From Buchnera aphidicola (Anoecia corni) (lineage in GTDB: Bacteria > Pseudomonadota > Gammaproteobacteria > Enterobacterales > Enterobacteriaceae), in the NCBI RefSeq assembly GCF_964056675.1, contig NZ_OZ060371.1, forward strand, positions 434,001-498,000: a DNA stretch of 64,000 nucleotides, given 5' to 3'. Shown here piece after piece: positions 1 to 9,167 of the stretch. Position 1 is the stretch's first letter; the number at the start of each line of letters is the position of its first letter. The notes beneath the pieces were generated by a model. That model saw nothing but the letters and a program-made list of their open reading frames with translations, was not told the origin of the DNA and ran no database searches. The position numbers were made by a program, and so were the translations under genes.

Positions 1-49
1 TATACAATTATGGGTTTTTATTTTTATCAATGAACATTGAATATGTTTT

Positions 50-126
<77 letters not shown>

Positions 127-1199
127 ATTTTTTTAAACATTACTAAATAATAGTTTATATTATTTATGTCACAAAGTCTTATTATACATTACTAAACTGT
201 ATTTAGCAACATTTTTATATTTGTTAAAATTAAAAATAATTAAAAATAATTTTTTTTAATACATAAATTGTTCTGAATATATAGTTTATAATGTTTTATA
301 TGTACACCTACATATATAGAAGTAAAGAATTTATCATATAATTTTATATTGAATTTACTAATTTTACAAAAAATATTTTTTGTTAAATTTGAGCAACTAG
401 TCTTTTAAAAAACAAATTTCTAATCTTACATTTTACTCATTATTTAAAAGAATTTAATAAATTAGACATATATATATTTTATGTTATCTTATTACAGTAG
501 TTAATTTAGAAAAATCAGTACTTTATATTTATTTAAAAACAAATCTAATTATTTTAAATAAACGATTATTTAACTATTAAAAACATTTGCAAAAAAATAT
601 TAATAATTAACGTTATTTTAATTTACATTAAAAAATTAAAAGATATTACATATTAAATAAAAAACACTTACTTTGTTTTTAATGTATAAATAAAATTTAT
701 TGATACTAAACTTAAAAAGCATATGTTTTATCTATTCATTCTATGCATAAAATTTAATTGTTTAAAGAAAACACTATATTAAAAAATAAATAAAACTATA
801 TATTGATTCTTATATTTTATTGAATTAAAAAGTAAAAAACAATACTTTTGTTTAAAATATTGAAATTAAAAACAATTTATTTGCAAAATAAATATTTTTT
901 ATTTTGTTTAAAATAATTATATGTTAAATATGTTAATATATTTTTTGAATACCTTTAATTTAAATTATGAATGTTTCCTAATGTTTTATATTTAAAATTT
1001 AATTTACATTAAAAAATTAATTATTCTTAAAAAAAATATTAAATTACTAATTTAATAAAGCATCGATAATTAATATAAATGATGTTTATGCATTAATACA
1101 CTGCTAGTATCATAATTTTAAATTTATTAAAATTATTTTTAATAAAAATTCTCAATCATTAAATAACTATTTATGTAAATAATACCTTACAGGATAAGT
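127..1199. other. Long AT-only spacer before nusB
   Basis: About 1.07 kb without a recognisable gene, RNA or strong hairpin on either strand. The sequence is almost entirely A and T with frequent stops in all frames. Riboflavin genes lie upstream of nusB in E. coli, so this may be an eroded gene, but I see no remnant I can name. Confidence 0.6.
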
Positions 1200-1625
1200 A
1201 TGAAACCGTCAGAACGAAGAAAAGCTAGAGAATATGCTGTGCAATTACTTTATTCATGGCAATTATCTAATAACAACATTAAAGATAATATAGACTATTT
1301 TTTTTTAGAATATGATAATAAAAATGTTGATATAGAATATTTTTATGAACTAATACTTGGAGTTACTAACAATTACAAACATATTGATAAACTAATATCT
1401 CCATATCTTTCACGTGATTTAAAAAAATTAGGAGAAATAGAAAAAGCTATTCTTCGTATATCTTTTTATGAATTATTAAAAAGAAACGATATACCATATA
1501 GGGTTTCTATTAATGAAGGAATTGAATTAGCAAAATCTTTCGGAGCTGAAAAAAGTCATAAATTTATTAATGGAGTATTAGATAAAGCTGCTATTGCGCT
1601 AAGATATACTAAAAACAGTTTTTAA
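1200..1625 (+). CDS. nusB: Transcription antitermination factor NusB
   Basis: A 141-residue all-helical RNA-binding protein (E. coli 139). NusB pairs with ribosomal protein S10 (NusE, here encoded at 50877-51188) on boxA RNA to keep polymerase processive through rRNA operons. The N-terminus (RRKAREYAVQLLYSW) and the C-terminal stretch with INEGIELAKSFG and HKFINGVLDK are the conserved family blocks. The ATG is preceded by AGGA at a normal distance. It stands alone between two long eroded spacers, so neighbouring E. coli genes (thiL, pgpA, dxs, ispA) are missing here. Confidence 0.96.
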   Translation: MKPSERRKAREYAVQLLYSWQLSNNNIKDNIDYFFLEYDNKNVDIEYFYELILGVTNNYKHIDKLISPYLSRDLKKLGEIEKAILRISFYELLKRNDIPYRVSINEGIELAKSFGAEKSHKFINGVLDKAAIALRYTKNSF

Positions 1626-3207
1626 AACTAATTTTTAAAACAAGATTATTTTTTAATCAATATTTATTATTTTAATAATATGTACAAACATAATAGAATG
1701 ATTTTCTATAATTTTAAAAATATGAAAACAAATATTGTTTAAAAAATCAGTATTTTATACTTATGTATTTAATATATTTAATATTATATAAATGTATTTC
1801 TATATATTTAAATGCATTTAAAAAAATAATTAAATAAATTTAATAAAAATCAATTTTGTTAACTTTCAAAATTTTAAATTCATTTAAAATATAAAGTGTT
1901 AGTTTATAATAAAATATTTTTAACAAATAAAAACATTCTAATTTAAAGTTAATTAAAAGAAAAGAAAACTAACTTACAACTATAAAATTAGTTTTATTTA
2001 TTACAAATAAACAATATCATAATAATTTAACAAGAAAATTATACAATAAAAATAATTGTATATACAAAAAAAACTATTTATTTTAATTTTTTATGATTAT
2101 AAAAAAAACGTTTCTATTTTATATATATAAATATCCTTTAAATTAAATTTTAATGATGATTATTTGTATCAAATATAATTGATATTTTTACATCTAAAAC
2201 AAACTTATTACATATTTGACATGTAAGTGTATACAATTATAGTTTTAAAATATTAGCATATGTAATCATATTTATTTTTTACATATTATTGATTTACGTT
2301 AAATAACTGTTAACATTTAAAGATGTAAATATACGTTATATATAACTATATATTTAGAAAATTTATAAAACTTTAATGATAGTAAAATCTTAAAAAATAT
2401 ATATTATTAATAATAATCTCTTTTAACCAGGTTTAAAATTTAAGAAGGATGCAATATTGCAATAATTGATTATTTTTTATATAAAAAATATTTTTTAAAA
2501 TTTGAATGAATAACAAAGCAGAATTCAAATAAGTTTTGAAAAATACTATTTTTTCTATATAAAATGAAAAAAAATTATTTTTAATATTTTAAAAAATTTA
2601 AGAATATTGAAATACATAAATATATAGAATAAATTATTCTAATTTCATTTAATTTACTAAGTTGAATACTAAAAAGTTAATATTTAAACTAATACTAAAA
2701 TTCAATATTTATATAAATTTATTTAAAAAACTATCCTTCTACAAATCCAATAGTAAAAAAAAAATATATTTATAATACACAAATATAAAATAAATAAAAT
2801 TATATACTACACTCGTAAAATTTTTAATATTACTAAAATGTCTATAACTATGTTTTTGTAACATATAAACATATTTTTTTAGAATCTATAACTGATTATA
2901 TAAATCAATTAATATATAAATTTATATAATATATATATATACAAAACTAATTTAAAAAAATAGATAAAAGTTATATATATTTATTTTAATCAATGTATAC
3001 TACATAACTAAAAATATTAAAAAATAAATAATGTTTCACTATATATATATATAGTGCATATACTATCTTTTTTCTTCATTTAATAAACAAGCATATAAAA
3101 TGCTTTTGTAAAAAACAACTTGCACTAAATTGTTTCTTATAATTTAATATAAATAAAAACAAATAAAATTATTTATTTAAAAATTATTTAAAACTAGGTT
3201 AACAATA
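1626..3207. other. Eroded spacer between nusB and tusE
   Basis: About 1.58 kb with no supportable gene. In E. coli this interval holds genes such as thiL, dxs, ispA and xseB; none is recognisable. Small structures visible are a 12-bp palindrome at 2450-2461 (TGCAATATTGCA) just after an AAGAAGGATG string, an 8-bp inverted repeat at 2500-2507/2523-2530, and a 20-bp palindrome at 3037-3056. The rest is A/T sequence with stops in all frames. Confidence 0.6.
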
Positions 3208-3513
3208 ATGAATGTAGATTCTAAAGGATACTTATTAAACTATAAAAAATGGAACTTAAATATAGCTAATAGAATAGCAAAAAAAGAATATTTGACTCTT
3301 AATAAAGACCACTGGAAAATAATTTTTTTTATTCGGCAATTTTATTGTGAATTCCATTTATGTCCTTCATTAAGAATAATTATTCAAAATATGAAAAAAA
3401 ACCATAGTATAAAAATATTTAATAGTCAGTACTTATTTATACTATTTCCAAAAGGACCATTAAAACAAGCTACCAAAATAGCTGGACTTCCTAAGCCGAA
3501 TATTTGTTTATAA
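3208..3513 (+). CDS. tusE: Sulfurtransferase TusE (DsrC-like), tRNA 2-thiolation relay
   Basis: A 101-residue DsrC/TusE family protein (E. coli about 109; the N-terminus is a few residues shorter). In the Tus relay it takes persulfide sulfur from TusD in the TusBCD complex and hands it to MnmA for s2U34 in Lys, Glu and Gln tRNAs. The diagnostic C-terminal block is present (LFPKGPLKQATKIAGLPKPN) and the sulfur-carrying cysteine is the penultimate residue (ICL end). The partners TusB, TusC and TusD are encoded at 56137-57225. AGG lies 9 nt before the ATG. Confidence 0.93.
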   Translation: MNVDSKGYLLNYKKWNLNIANRIAKKEYLTLNKDHWKIIFFIRQFYCEFHLCPSLRIIIQNMKKNHSIKIFNSQYLFILFPKGPLKQATKIAGLPKPNICL

Positions 3514-3563
3514 ATTACTACTATTATAAATATTAAAATATACATAGTATATTATAAATTTAT

Positions 3564-4424
3564 TTATAAAAAACGAAAATTATCTGTAATCATTAACAAC
3601 ATATTTACACATATTGTTAATAACGAAAAAATAAATAAATTTTTAGACCATAAACGCAAATTTACGTGTATAAATAAGCCATATATAGCTAAAAACAACC
3701 ATAAAAAAGAAAATATTGCTAATGTTATAAAATATTGTATTTTAACATATGAAAAATACAATAAAATTGTATTAACAACAATATAAAAAATAATGAATAA
3801 AATAATATATATCTTAGTTATTTTTATATTTTTATAAACAGGTAATATTGGCATTCCTGACTTTCTGTAATCTTCTAAATAATGCAAAGCTATAGAATAA
3901 AAATGCGATATTTGCCAGAATATTAATGAAAAATACAATAACAAAGAGCATAAATCAATTTTATCTCTAACTGAACAATACCCTATGATAGGAGGAATAG
4001 CTCCTGCTAGTGATCCAATAAAAGTTGAATATACAGAATATCTTTTAGTCAACAATGTATATGCAAATATATATATAAAAAAAGCAAACATAATTAAATA
4101 AAAACATAAATGATTAACATAAAAATAGATAATATTAAATCCTATAACTGCCAATAAAATACCATAAACACAAGCATTTTTAACTGATATTAATTTTTTA
4201 GGTAATACTCTATTTTTTGTTCTATTCATTTTTTTATCTAAATCTATATCAATAACATTATTAAAAACGCATGCGGAAGCAATAACAAAAAGAGTACCAG
4301 TTAAAGAAAAAAATAATAAATCCCAAATAACTGTTCCTCTAGATGCTAAAAAAAATCCTCCAATTAAAGAAATTAAGTTACCAACTATAATTCTAGGTTT
4401 TATAATATAAAAATAATTAATCAT
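3564..4424 (-). CDS. cyoE: Protoheme IX farnesyltransferase (heme O synthase) CyoE
   Basis: A 286-residue polytopic membrane prenyltransferase of the UbiA superfamily. It adds a farnesyl group to heme B to give heme O, the cofactor of the bo3 oxidase encoded upstream. The first Asp-rich motif is seen as NNVIDIDLDKKMNRT (about residues 55-69) and a second conserved block as HFYSIALHYLEDYRKSGMPILP (split here around residue 175). About eight hydrophobic segments are visible. It is last in the leftward cyoABCDE cluster, 21 nt after cyoD. Farnesyl diphosphate synthesis genes are not present in the window. Confidence 0.96.
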   Translation of the reverse strand: MINYFYIIKPRIIVGNLISLIGGFFLASRGTVIWDLLFFSLTGTLFVIASACVFNNVIDIDLDKKMNRTKNRVLPKKLISVKNACVYGILLAVIGFNIIYFYVNHLCFYLIMFAFFIYIFAYTLLTKRYSVYSTFIGSLAGAIPPIIGYCSVRDKIDLCSLLLYFSLIFWQISHFYSIALHYLEDYRKSGMPILPVYKNIKITKIYIILFIIFYIVVNTILLYFSYVKIQYFITLAIFSFLWLFLAIYGLFIHVNLRLWSKNLFIFSLLTICVNMLLMITDNFRFL

Positions 4425-4445
4425 GGTGTACTATTTTACAGTTAT

Positions 4446-4799
4446 TTAATATTGATGAATCATTACATTATAATGTAAATTATACATAATCCAAGTAGAT
4501 CCAATTATTATTATCAATATAATTATAAAAGTAAATAATAAAAAAATAATATTCCAAAAATTTCCCATAGAATCTTTTAAATGTAAAAAATAATATATTT
4601 GAAAAAAAATTTGAAGACAACAACAAAGTAAAATTATCAAATTTGTGTAATTTTTATTATCTAAAATATTTATTTTTTTTTCTATTAAGAAAAATGGAAT
4701 AAAAGATAGTAAAACAGAATAAATAAAACCAAAAAAATATGAATATATATTGCTTTTTATAAAATTATTTTTTTCTTCGTTATGTTTTTTTATAATCAT
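4446..4799 (-). CDS. cyoD: Cytochrome bo3 ubiquinol oxidase subunit IV CyoD
   Basis: A 117-residue subunit with three membrane segments (E. coli 109); it assists assembly of the oxidase and copper binding by subunit I. The conserved FLHLKDSM and GSTWIMYNLHYNVM blocks identify it. I start it at 4799 (MIIKKHN), where the ATG overlaps the cyoC stop as ATGA; a longer upstream frame to 4877 exists only inside cyoC and has no family match. The 4-base overlap implies translational coupling. Confidence 0.94.
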   Translation of the reverse strand: MIIKKHNEEKNNFIKSNIYSYFFGFIYSVLLSFIPFFLIEKKINILDNKNYTNLIILLCCCLQIFFQIYYFLHLKDSMGNFWNIIFLLFTFIIILIIIIGSTWIMYNLHYNVMIHQY

Positions 4800-5416
4800 A
4801 AAGCACCAATTAAATAAACAAAAGTATATATACAAATCCATATTATGTCTAAAAAATGCCAAAATAGTCCTAAGCAAAAAAAATCATTTATTAATGCAGA
4901 AGAATAATTTTTTTTGCAGGCTAATTGAATAATTAAAACTACCATCCATATTATTCCTACAAACACATGAATTCCATGAGTTGCTAATAACGTAAAAAAA
5001 GAAGATAAAAAAGCATTTTTTGTAGGTCCATATCCATTCAATATAAGTGTATATAACTCAATATATTCAGTAAAAATAAAATAGCATCCTAATATGAAAG
5101 AAATGAAAAAAGTAAAATATGCTTTTTTTAAATTATTTTTTAGTAAAAAATGCATAGACGTTCCGTAAGACACTGAACTTAATAATAATACAGCAGTTTC
5201 TAAACTAACAATATTTATTTTAAATAATGAATTTTTTTGTAAAAAATATGGACAACTACTATGCATAACTGAATATACTGAAAATAAAGTTGCAAAAATA
5301 ATACAATCACTCATTAAATAAATCCAAAAACCAAATGTTTTTTTTCTATCTAATGTAAAATTAAGTTTTTCATAGTGTAGTTTTTTTTTTTCTTTCAAAT
5401 TTTTATTTTCTATCAT
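4796..5416 (-). CDS. cyoC: Cytochrome bo3 ubiquinol oxidase subunit III CyoC
   Basis: A 206-residue heme-copper oxidase subunit III (E. coli 204) with five hydrophobic segments. Recognised by FGFWIYLMSDCIIFATLF at the first helix, GPTKNAFLSSFFTLLATHGIH in the middle and the conserved FWHFLDIIWI near the end. A lysine-rich head (LKEKKKLHYEK) is encoded by long A tracts but remains in frame. The gene overlaps the end of cyoB by 14 nt and the start of cyoD by 4 nt. Confidence 0.95.
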   Translation of the reverse strand: MIENKNLKEKKKLHYEKLNFTLDRKKTFGFWIYLMSDCIIFATLFSVYSVMHSSCPYFLQKNSLFKINIVSLETAVLLLSSVSYGTSMHFLLKNNLKKAYFTFFISFILGCYFIFTEYIELYTLILNGYGPTKNAFLSSFFTLLATHGIHVFVGIIWMVVLIIQLACKKNYSSALINDFFCLGLFWHFLDIIWICIYTFVYLIGAL

Positions 5417-7403
5417 AATCTTTCTTTTTATTTAAATGTTTAATCCACTGATTTTCTATTTTTAATACATCATCAGATGTTATAATTTGTTCTTTATTTT
5501 TTATAGAACTCTTTATTATTATTAACATTAATATGCATACAAATGAAAAAATAAACAACCACCAAATATGCCATACAGCAGAAAATCCTAAAAAAGTAGA
5601 AAAAAATCCGATTAAAACTCCATACTTAGAATTTTTTGGCATTTTAAAAAAATATTTTTTTTTGTCTAATATAGTGCTTTGTATTTTTTTATGTTTTAAA
5701 AACCAAAAATCATCTCTTCTTGTTATATTTGGTATTTTTGAAAAATTATAAAACGGAGGAGGAGAAGAAATAGACCACTCTAAAGTTCTTCCATCCCAAG
5801 GATCTCCAGTAAAATCAATATTTTTTTTTCTATTTTTTATAGAAGAATAAAATTGAATTATTTGACTTATTATTCCTAATAAAATTAAAAATACTCCTAT
5901 ACCTGAAACTACCAATAAAGTATGAAATTCTGGATCAATATTTTGACTAATACGACGTGTCATTCCCATAAACCCTAATAGATATAAAGGCATAAATGCA
6001 ATAAAAAATCCAGTTATCCAAAATACAAAAGCTAGTTTACCCCAAAACTCATTCAGAACAAATCCAAAACATTTTGGAAACCAATAATTTATTCCTGCAA
6101 AACATCCAAAAACTACTCCTCCAATAATCATATTATGGAAGTGTGCTATTAAAAATAAGCTATTGTGCAATACAAAATCAAGTGCTGGTATAGATAAGAT
6201 TACTCCAGTCATACCTCCAATAGTAAAAGAAATTAAAAATCCTATAGTCCATAACATTGAAGAATGCATTTTAACCTTCCCTTTGTACATGGTAAATAAC
6301 CAATTAAAAATCTTTACTCCAGTAGGGATTGATATAACCATCGTAGCTATACTAAAAAAAGTATTAACATTAGATCCTGCTCCCATAGTAAAAAAATGAT
6401 GTAACCAGACTATAAAAGACAAAATAGTAATTACTATTGTAGCCCATACTAATGAAACATATCCAAATAAAGTTTTTTTAGAAAACGTAGAAACAACTTC
6501 AGAAAAAATACCAAATACAGGTAAAATTAAAATATAAACTTCCGGATGACCCCAAATCCAAATCAAATTAATGTACATCATAGGATTTCCATAAAAATCA
6601 TTAGTAAAAAAATGAAATCCGAAATATCTATCCAACGTTAATAATGATAAGGTGGTTGTTAAAACAGGAAAAGAAATTAAAATTAATAAATTAGAGCATA
6701 GAGATGTCCAAGTAAAAACTGGCATTTTGAACATACTCATTCCTGGCGCTCGTAATTGTATTATAGTTACTAGAAAATTAATCGCTGTTAAAGTTGTTCC
6801 AATTCCTGAAATTTGTAGACTCCAAATCCAATAATCAACTCCTACTCCAGGACTATATATTAGTTCAGATAATGGAGGATATGCCAACCAACCTGTAGCT
6901 GCAAATTCTCCAATTCCTAACGAAATATTAATCAGTATTGCGCCGCTTACAGTTAACCAAAAACTTAAATTATTAAGAAATGGAAAAGCAACGTCTCTTG
7001 CTCCTATTTGTAATGGAATAATAAAATTCATAAATCCAATTATTAAAGGCATGGCTACAAAAAAAATCATTATTACCCCATGTGCTGTAAATATTTGGTC
7101 ATAATGATGCGGTGGTAAAAAACCTGAACCATGATTTAATGTTGAAGCTAGAATTTGTTGGATTCTCATCATAACAGCATCTGTAAAACCACGAAATAAC
7201 ATTACAAAAGCAAGAACCATATACATTATACCTATAGTTTTATGGTCAACTGAAGTAATCCAAATGTTCCACAAATCGTTCCATTTTCTTATATATGTAA
7301 TATATGCAATTATAATACTTCCAATAGTTATTATTATAAAATAAGTAATCATGATTATAGGTTCATGATAAGGTATAGATTGTAAAGTTAATTTACCAAA
7401 CAT
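5403..7403 (-). CDS. cyoB: Cytochrome bo3 ubiquinol oxidase subunit I CyoB
   Basis: The 666-residue catalytic subunit (E. coli 663), which oxidises ubiquinol, reduces oxygen to water and pumps protons. All redox ligands are visible: the heme b histidine in the IFTAHGVIMIFF block, the CuB His and crosslinked Tyr in WGHPEVYILI, the His pair in VWLHHFFTMG, and the heme histidines in LIAHFHNMIIGG. The K-channel lysine is in IPTGVKIFN. About 15 hydrophobic helices. It follows cyoA by 50 nt and overlaps cyoC. It is among the best-conserved proteins here, showing selection to keep aerobic respiration. Confidence 0.98.
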   Translation of the reverse strand: MFGKLTLQSIPYHEPIIMITYFIIITIGSIIIAYITYIRKWNDLWNIWITSVDHKTIGIMYMVLAFVMLFRGFTDAVMMRIQQILASTLNHGSGFLPPHHYDQIFTAHGVIMIFFVAMPLIIGFMNFIIPLQIGARDVAFPFLNNLSFWLTVSGAILINISLGIGEFAATGWLAYPPLSELIYSPGVGVDYWIWSLQISGIGTTLTAINFLVTIIQLRAPGMSMFKMPVFTWTSLCSNLLILISFPVLTTTLSLLTLDRYFGFHFFTNDFYGNPMMYINLIWIWGHPEVYILILPVFGIFSEVVSTFSKKTLFGYVSLVWATIVITILSFIVWLHHFFTMGAGSNVNTFFSIATMVISIPTGVKIFNWLFTMYKGKVKMHSSMLWTIGFLISFTIGGMTGVILSIPALDFVLHNSLFLIAHFHNMIIGGVVFGCFAGINYWFPKCFGFVLNEFWGKLAFVFWITGFFIAFMPLYLLGFMGMTRRISQNIDPEFHTLLVVSGIGVFLILLGIISQIIQFYSSIKNRKKNIDFTGDPWDGRTLEWSISSPPPFYNFSKIPNITRRDDFWFLKHKKIQSTILDKKKYFFKMPKNSKYGVLIGFFSTFLGFSAVWHIWWLFIFSFVCILMLIIIKSSIKNKEQIITSDDVLKIENQWIKHLNKKKDYDRK

Positions 7404-7453
7404 TTTTTTTCCTAAAAATAATCTTTTTTAATTTAATAAAATTAAAAATCTAA

Positions 7454-8314
7454 TTATGGATAAAATTGATTAATTATATCCGTAAATATTTTTGAATATA
7501 CACTAGAAAAATATTCTATATTATGATTTTGATTAGGAACAGATATTTTTTTAAAATCATAAAAATTATTTATATGTTTTTTAGATTTTTTTACTTTATT
7601 AATCCATTGCATAAAAGTTTTAGTATTTTTACTAGATATAACTGAAAATTTCATTCCAGAAAATCCTTCTCCACTATAATTTGCAGAAATTCCTTTAAGT
7701 ACTCCTGTTTCATTAGAAATAAGGTGTAAAGTTGTTTTCATGCCTGCCATAGCGTATATTTGACTACCAAGTGAAGGAATAAAAAAAGAATTCATATTAG
7801 AATTAGATGTTATTTTAAATATGATAGGTACGTTTATCGGAATAGAAATTTCATTAATAGTCGCTATGTTGTATTGCGGATAAATGAATAACCACTTCCA
7901 ATCTAAAGAAACAACATTAATATAAATTGGTTTTTTATCTTTTTCTAAAAAAATATTTTTTTTTGGGTCTAAATCATGAGTTGATTGCCATGTTATTTTT
8001 GCTAAAAAAAATATAATTATTATTGGAATTGTCCAAACTATAATCTCTATTGGTTTTGAATGATTCCAATTTGGATCATAATTTGTGTTTTTTTTAGAAG
8101 ATCGGTATAAAAAGGAAAACAGTAAAGTCATTATAATTACTGGAATAACAATCAATAACATAATTAAAAAAGCCGTAATTAATAATTCGTATTGTTGAGT
8201 CGCTATTATTCCTTTCCCATTTAAAATACCATCATAACTACAACCATATAGCAATAAAATAGTACTATTAATTAAAAAAATTTTTAAAATTTTACTTTTT
8301 TTGATAAATTTCAT
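7454..8314 (-). CDS. cyoA: Cytochrome bo3 ubiquinol oxidase subunit II CyoA (lipoprotein)
   Basis: A 286-residue subunit II (E. coli 315). It has a type II signal peptide with a lipobox ending LLYGC (Cys near residue 24), two transmembrane helices (about 40-65 and 85-105), and a periplasmic cupredoxin domain with DLDPKKN and VVSLDWKWLFIYP. Quinol-oxidase type subunit II lacks the CuA ligands, as here. I start at the ATG at 8314, 7 nt after AGG; a TTG two codons earlier is less likely. The C-terminal tail is shorter than in E. coli. First gene of the leftward operon. Confidence 0.95.
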   Translation of the reverse strand: MKFIKKSKILKIFLINSTILLLYGCSYDGILNGKGIIATQQYELLITAFLIMLLIVIPVIIMTLLFSFLYRSSKKNTNYDPNWNHSKPIEIIVWTIPIIIIFFLAKITWQSTHDLDPKKNIFLEKDKKPIYINVVSLDWKWLFIYPQYNIATINEISIPINVPIIFKITSNSNMNSFFIPSLGSQIYAMAGMKTTLHLISNETGVLKGISANYSGEGFSGMKFSVISSKNTKTFMQWINKVKKSKKHINNFYDFKKISVPNQNHNIEYFSSVYSKIFTDIINQFYP

Positions 8315-8506
8315 TTGCAAACCTAATTAAATTATAAATAAAATTGCTTGTTTAATGTTTTATTAAACACAAAATAATATATAAAATATATATATAACTA
8401 GTAAATTTTTACCGCATATATCAAATGATTTATAATTATTTTATAAAAAATAATTACTTTTAATTACATTATCATAATTATTATATTATTTAATAAAGAG
8501 TATTTT

Positions 8507-8806
8507 ATGAAACAAATATTAAAAAAAATTTTAAAAAAAAGCTTATCTACTACTACTTTAATTATTTTTAATAATAGTAAATTTCATTTACTAAAAAAAA
8601 ATAACAGTCATTATAAATTAATTATTGTGTCTCAACAGTTTTCTTCTTTGTCCTTATTACGTAGACACCAGTTAGTACATGCAATATTAAAAAAAAATAA
8701 TATTTCTATTTATTCTATTGATTTATACACTTATACACAAATAGAATGGAATACTAAAAAAAATAATACGAATTATAAGATTATTTGTTCAAACAAAAGA
8801 TCCTAA
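8507..8806 (+). CDS. bolA: BolA family protein
   Basis: A 99-residue BolA-fold protein (E. coli 105), probably acting with a monothiol glutaredoxin in Fe-S handling, and as a regulator in E. coli. Visible are the SHYKLIIVSQQFSSLSLLRRHQ block (split near residue 50), with the conserved RRHQLVH segment, and DLYTYTQIEWN, which matches the E. coli LHTYTIKEW block. The N-terminal helix is lysine-rich and diverged. It sits between cyoA (divergent) and tig as in E. coli. A separate promoter is likely, because the 190-nt gap to cyoA is shared by divergent genes. Confidence 0.9.
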   Translation: MKQILKKILKKSLSTTTLIIFNNSKFHLLKKNNSHYKLIIVSQQFSSLSLLRRHQLVHAILKKNNISIYSIDLYTYTQIEWNTKKNNTNYKIICSNKRS

Positions 8807-9167
8807 TAATATAAAAAACAATTAATTTTAAATAAATATAAATATATTAATATATACGTATTTAATAATTATTAAATTTACATATGTTATCTATTAATTA
8901 TACAAAATAAAACATAGTATATTATATTTCATAATTATTTTTTGATTAGTTTTAACTATATACAAAACTTATAATTGTTAAATATTTTAAATATATTACT
9001 AATGATAATTATTATGTAAATATTTTCTTTTTCTATACCTATCATTAATTTATATAATTTTTAAGTTTAAATTGAAAGTAAAATAACAATAAAAATAATT
9101 TGATTTCTTTAAATTTTAAAAATATTTTATAAATATATTTAGATAACCATGATTTATTGGAATTAGT
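8807..9167. other. AT-rich spacer bolA-tig
   Basis: About 360 nt of A/T-rich sequence that must carry the tig promoter. I could not single out a convincing -35/-10 pair because TATAAT-like strings occur throughout. No hairpin terminator or small gene seen. Confidence 0.5.

Noticed and set aside
4750..4932. 60-codon plus-strand frame opposite cyoD/cyoC
   Set aside because: Antisense to two real, overlapping genes; no ribosome binding site or family similarity.
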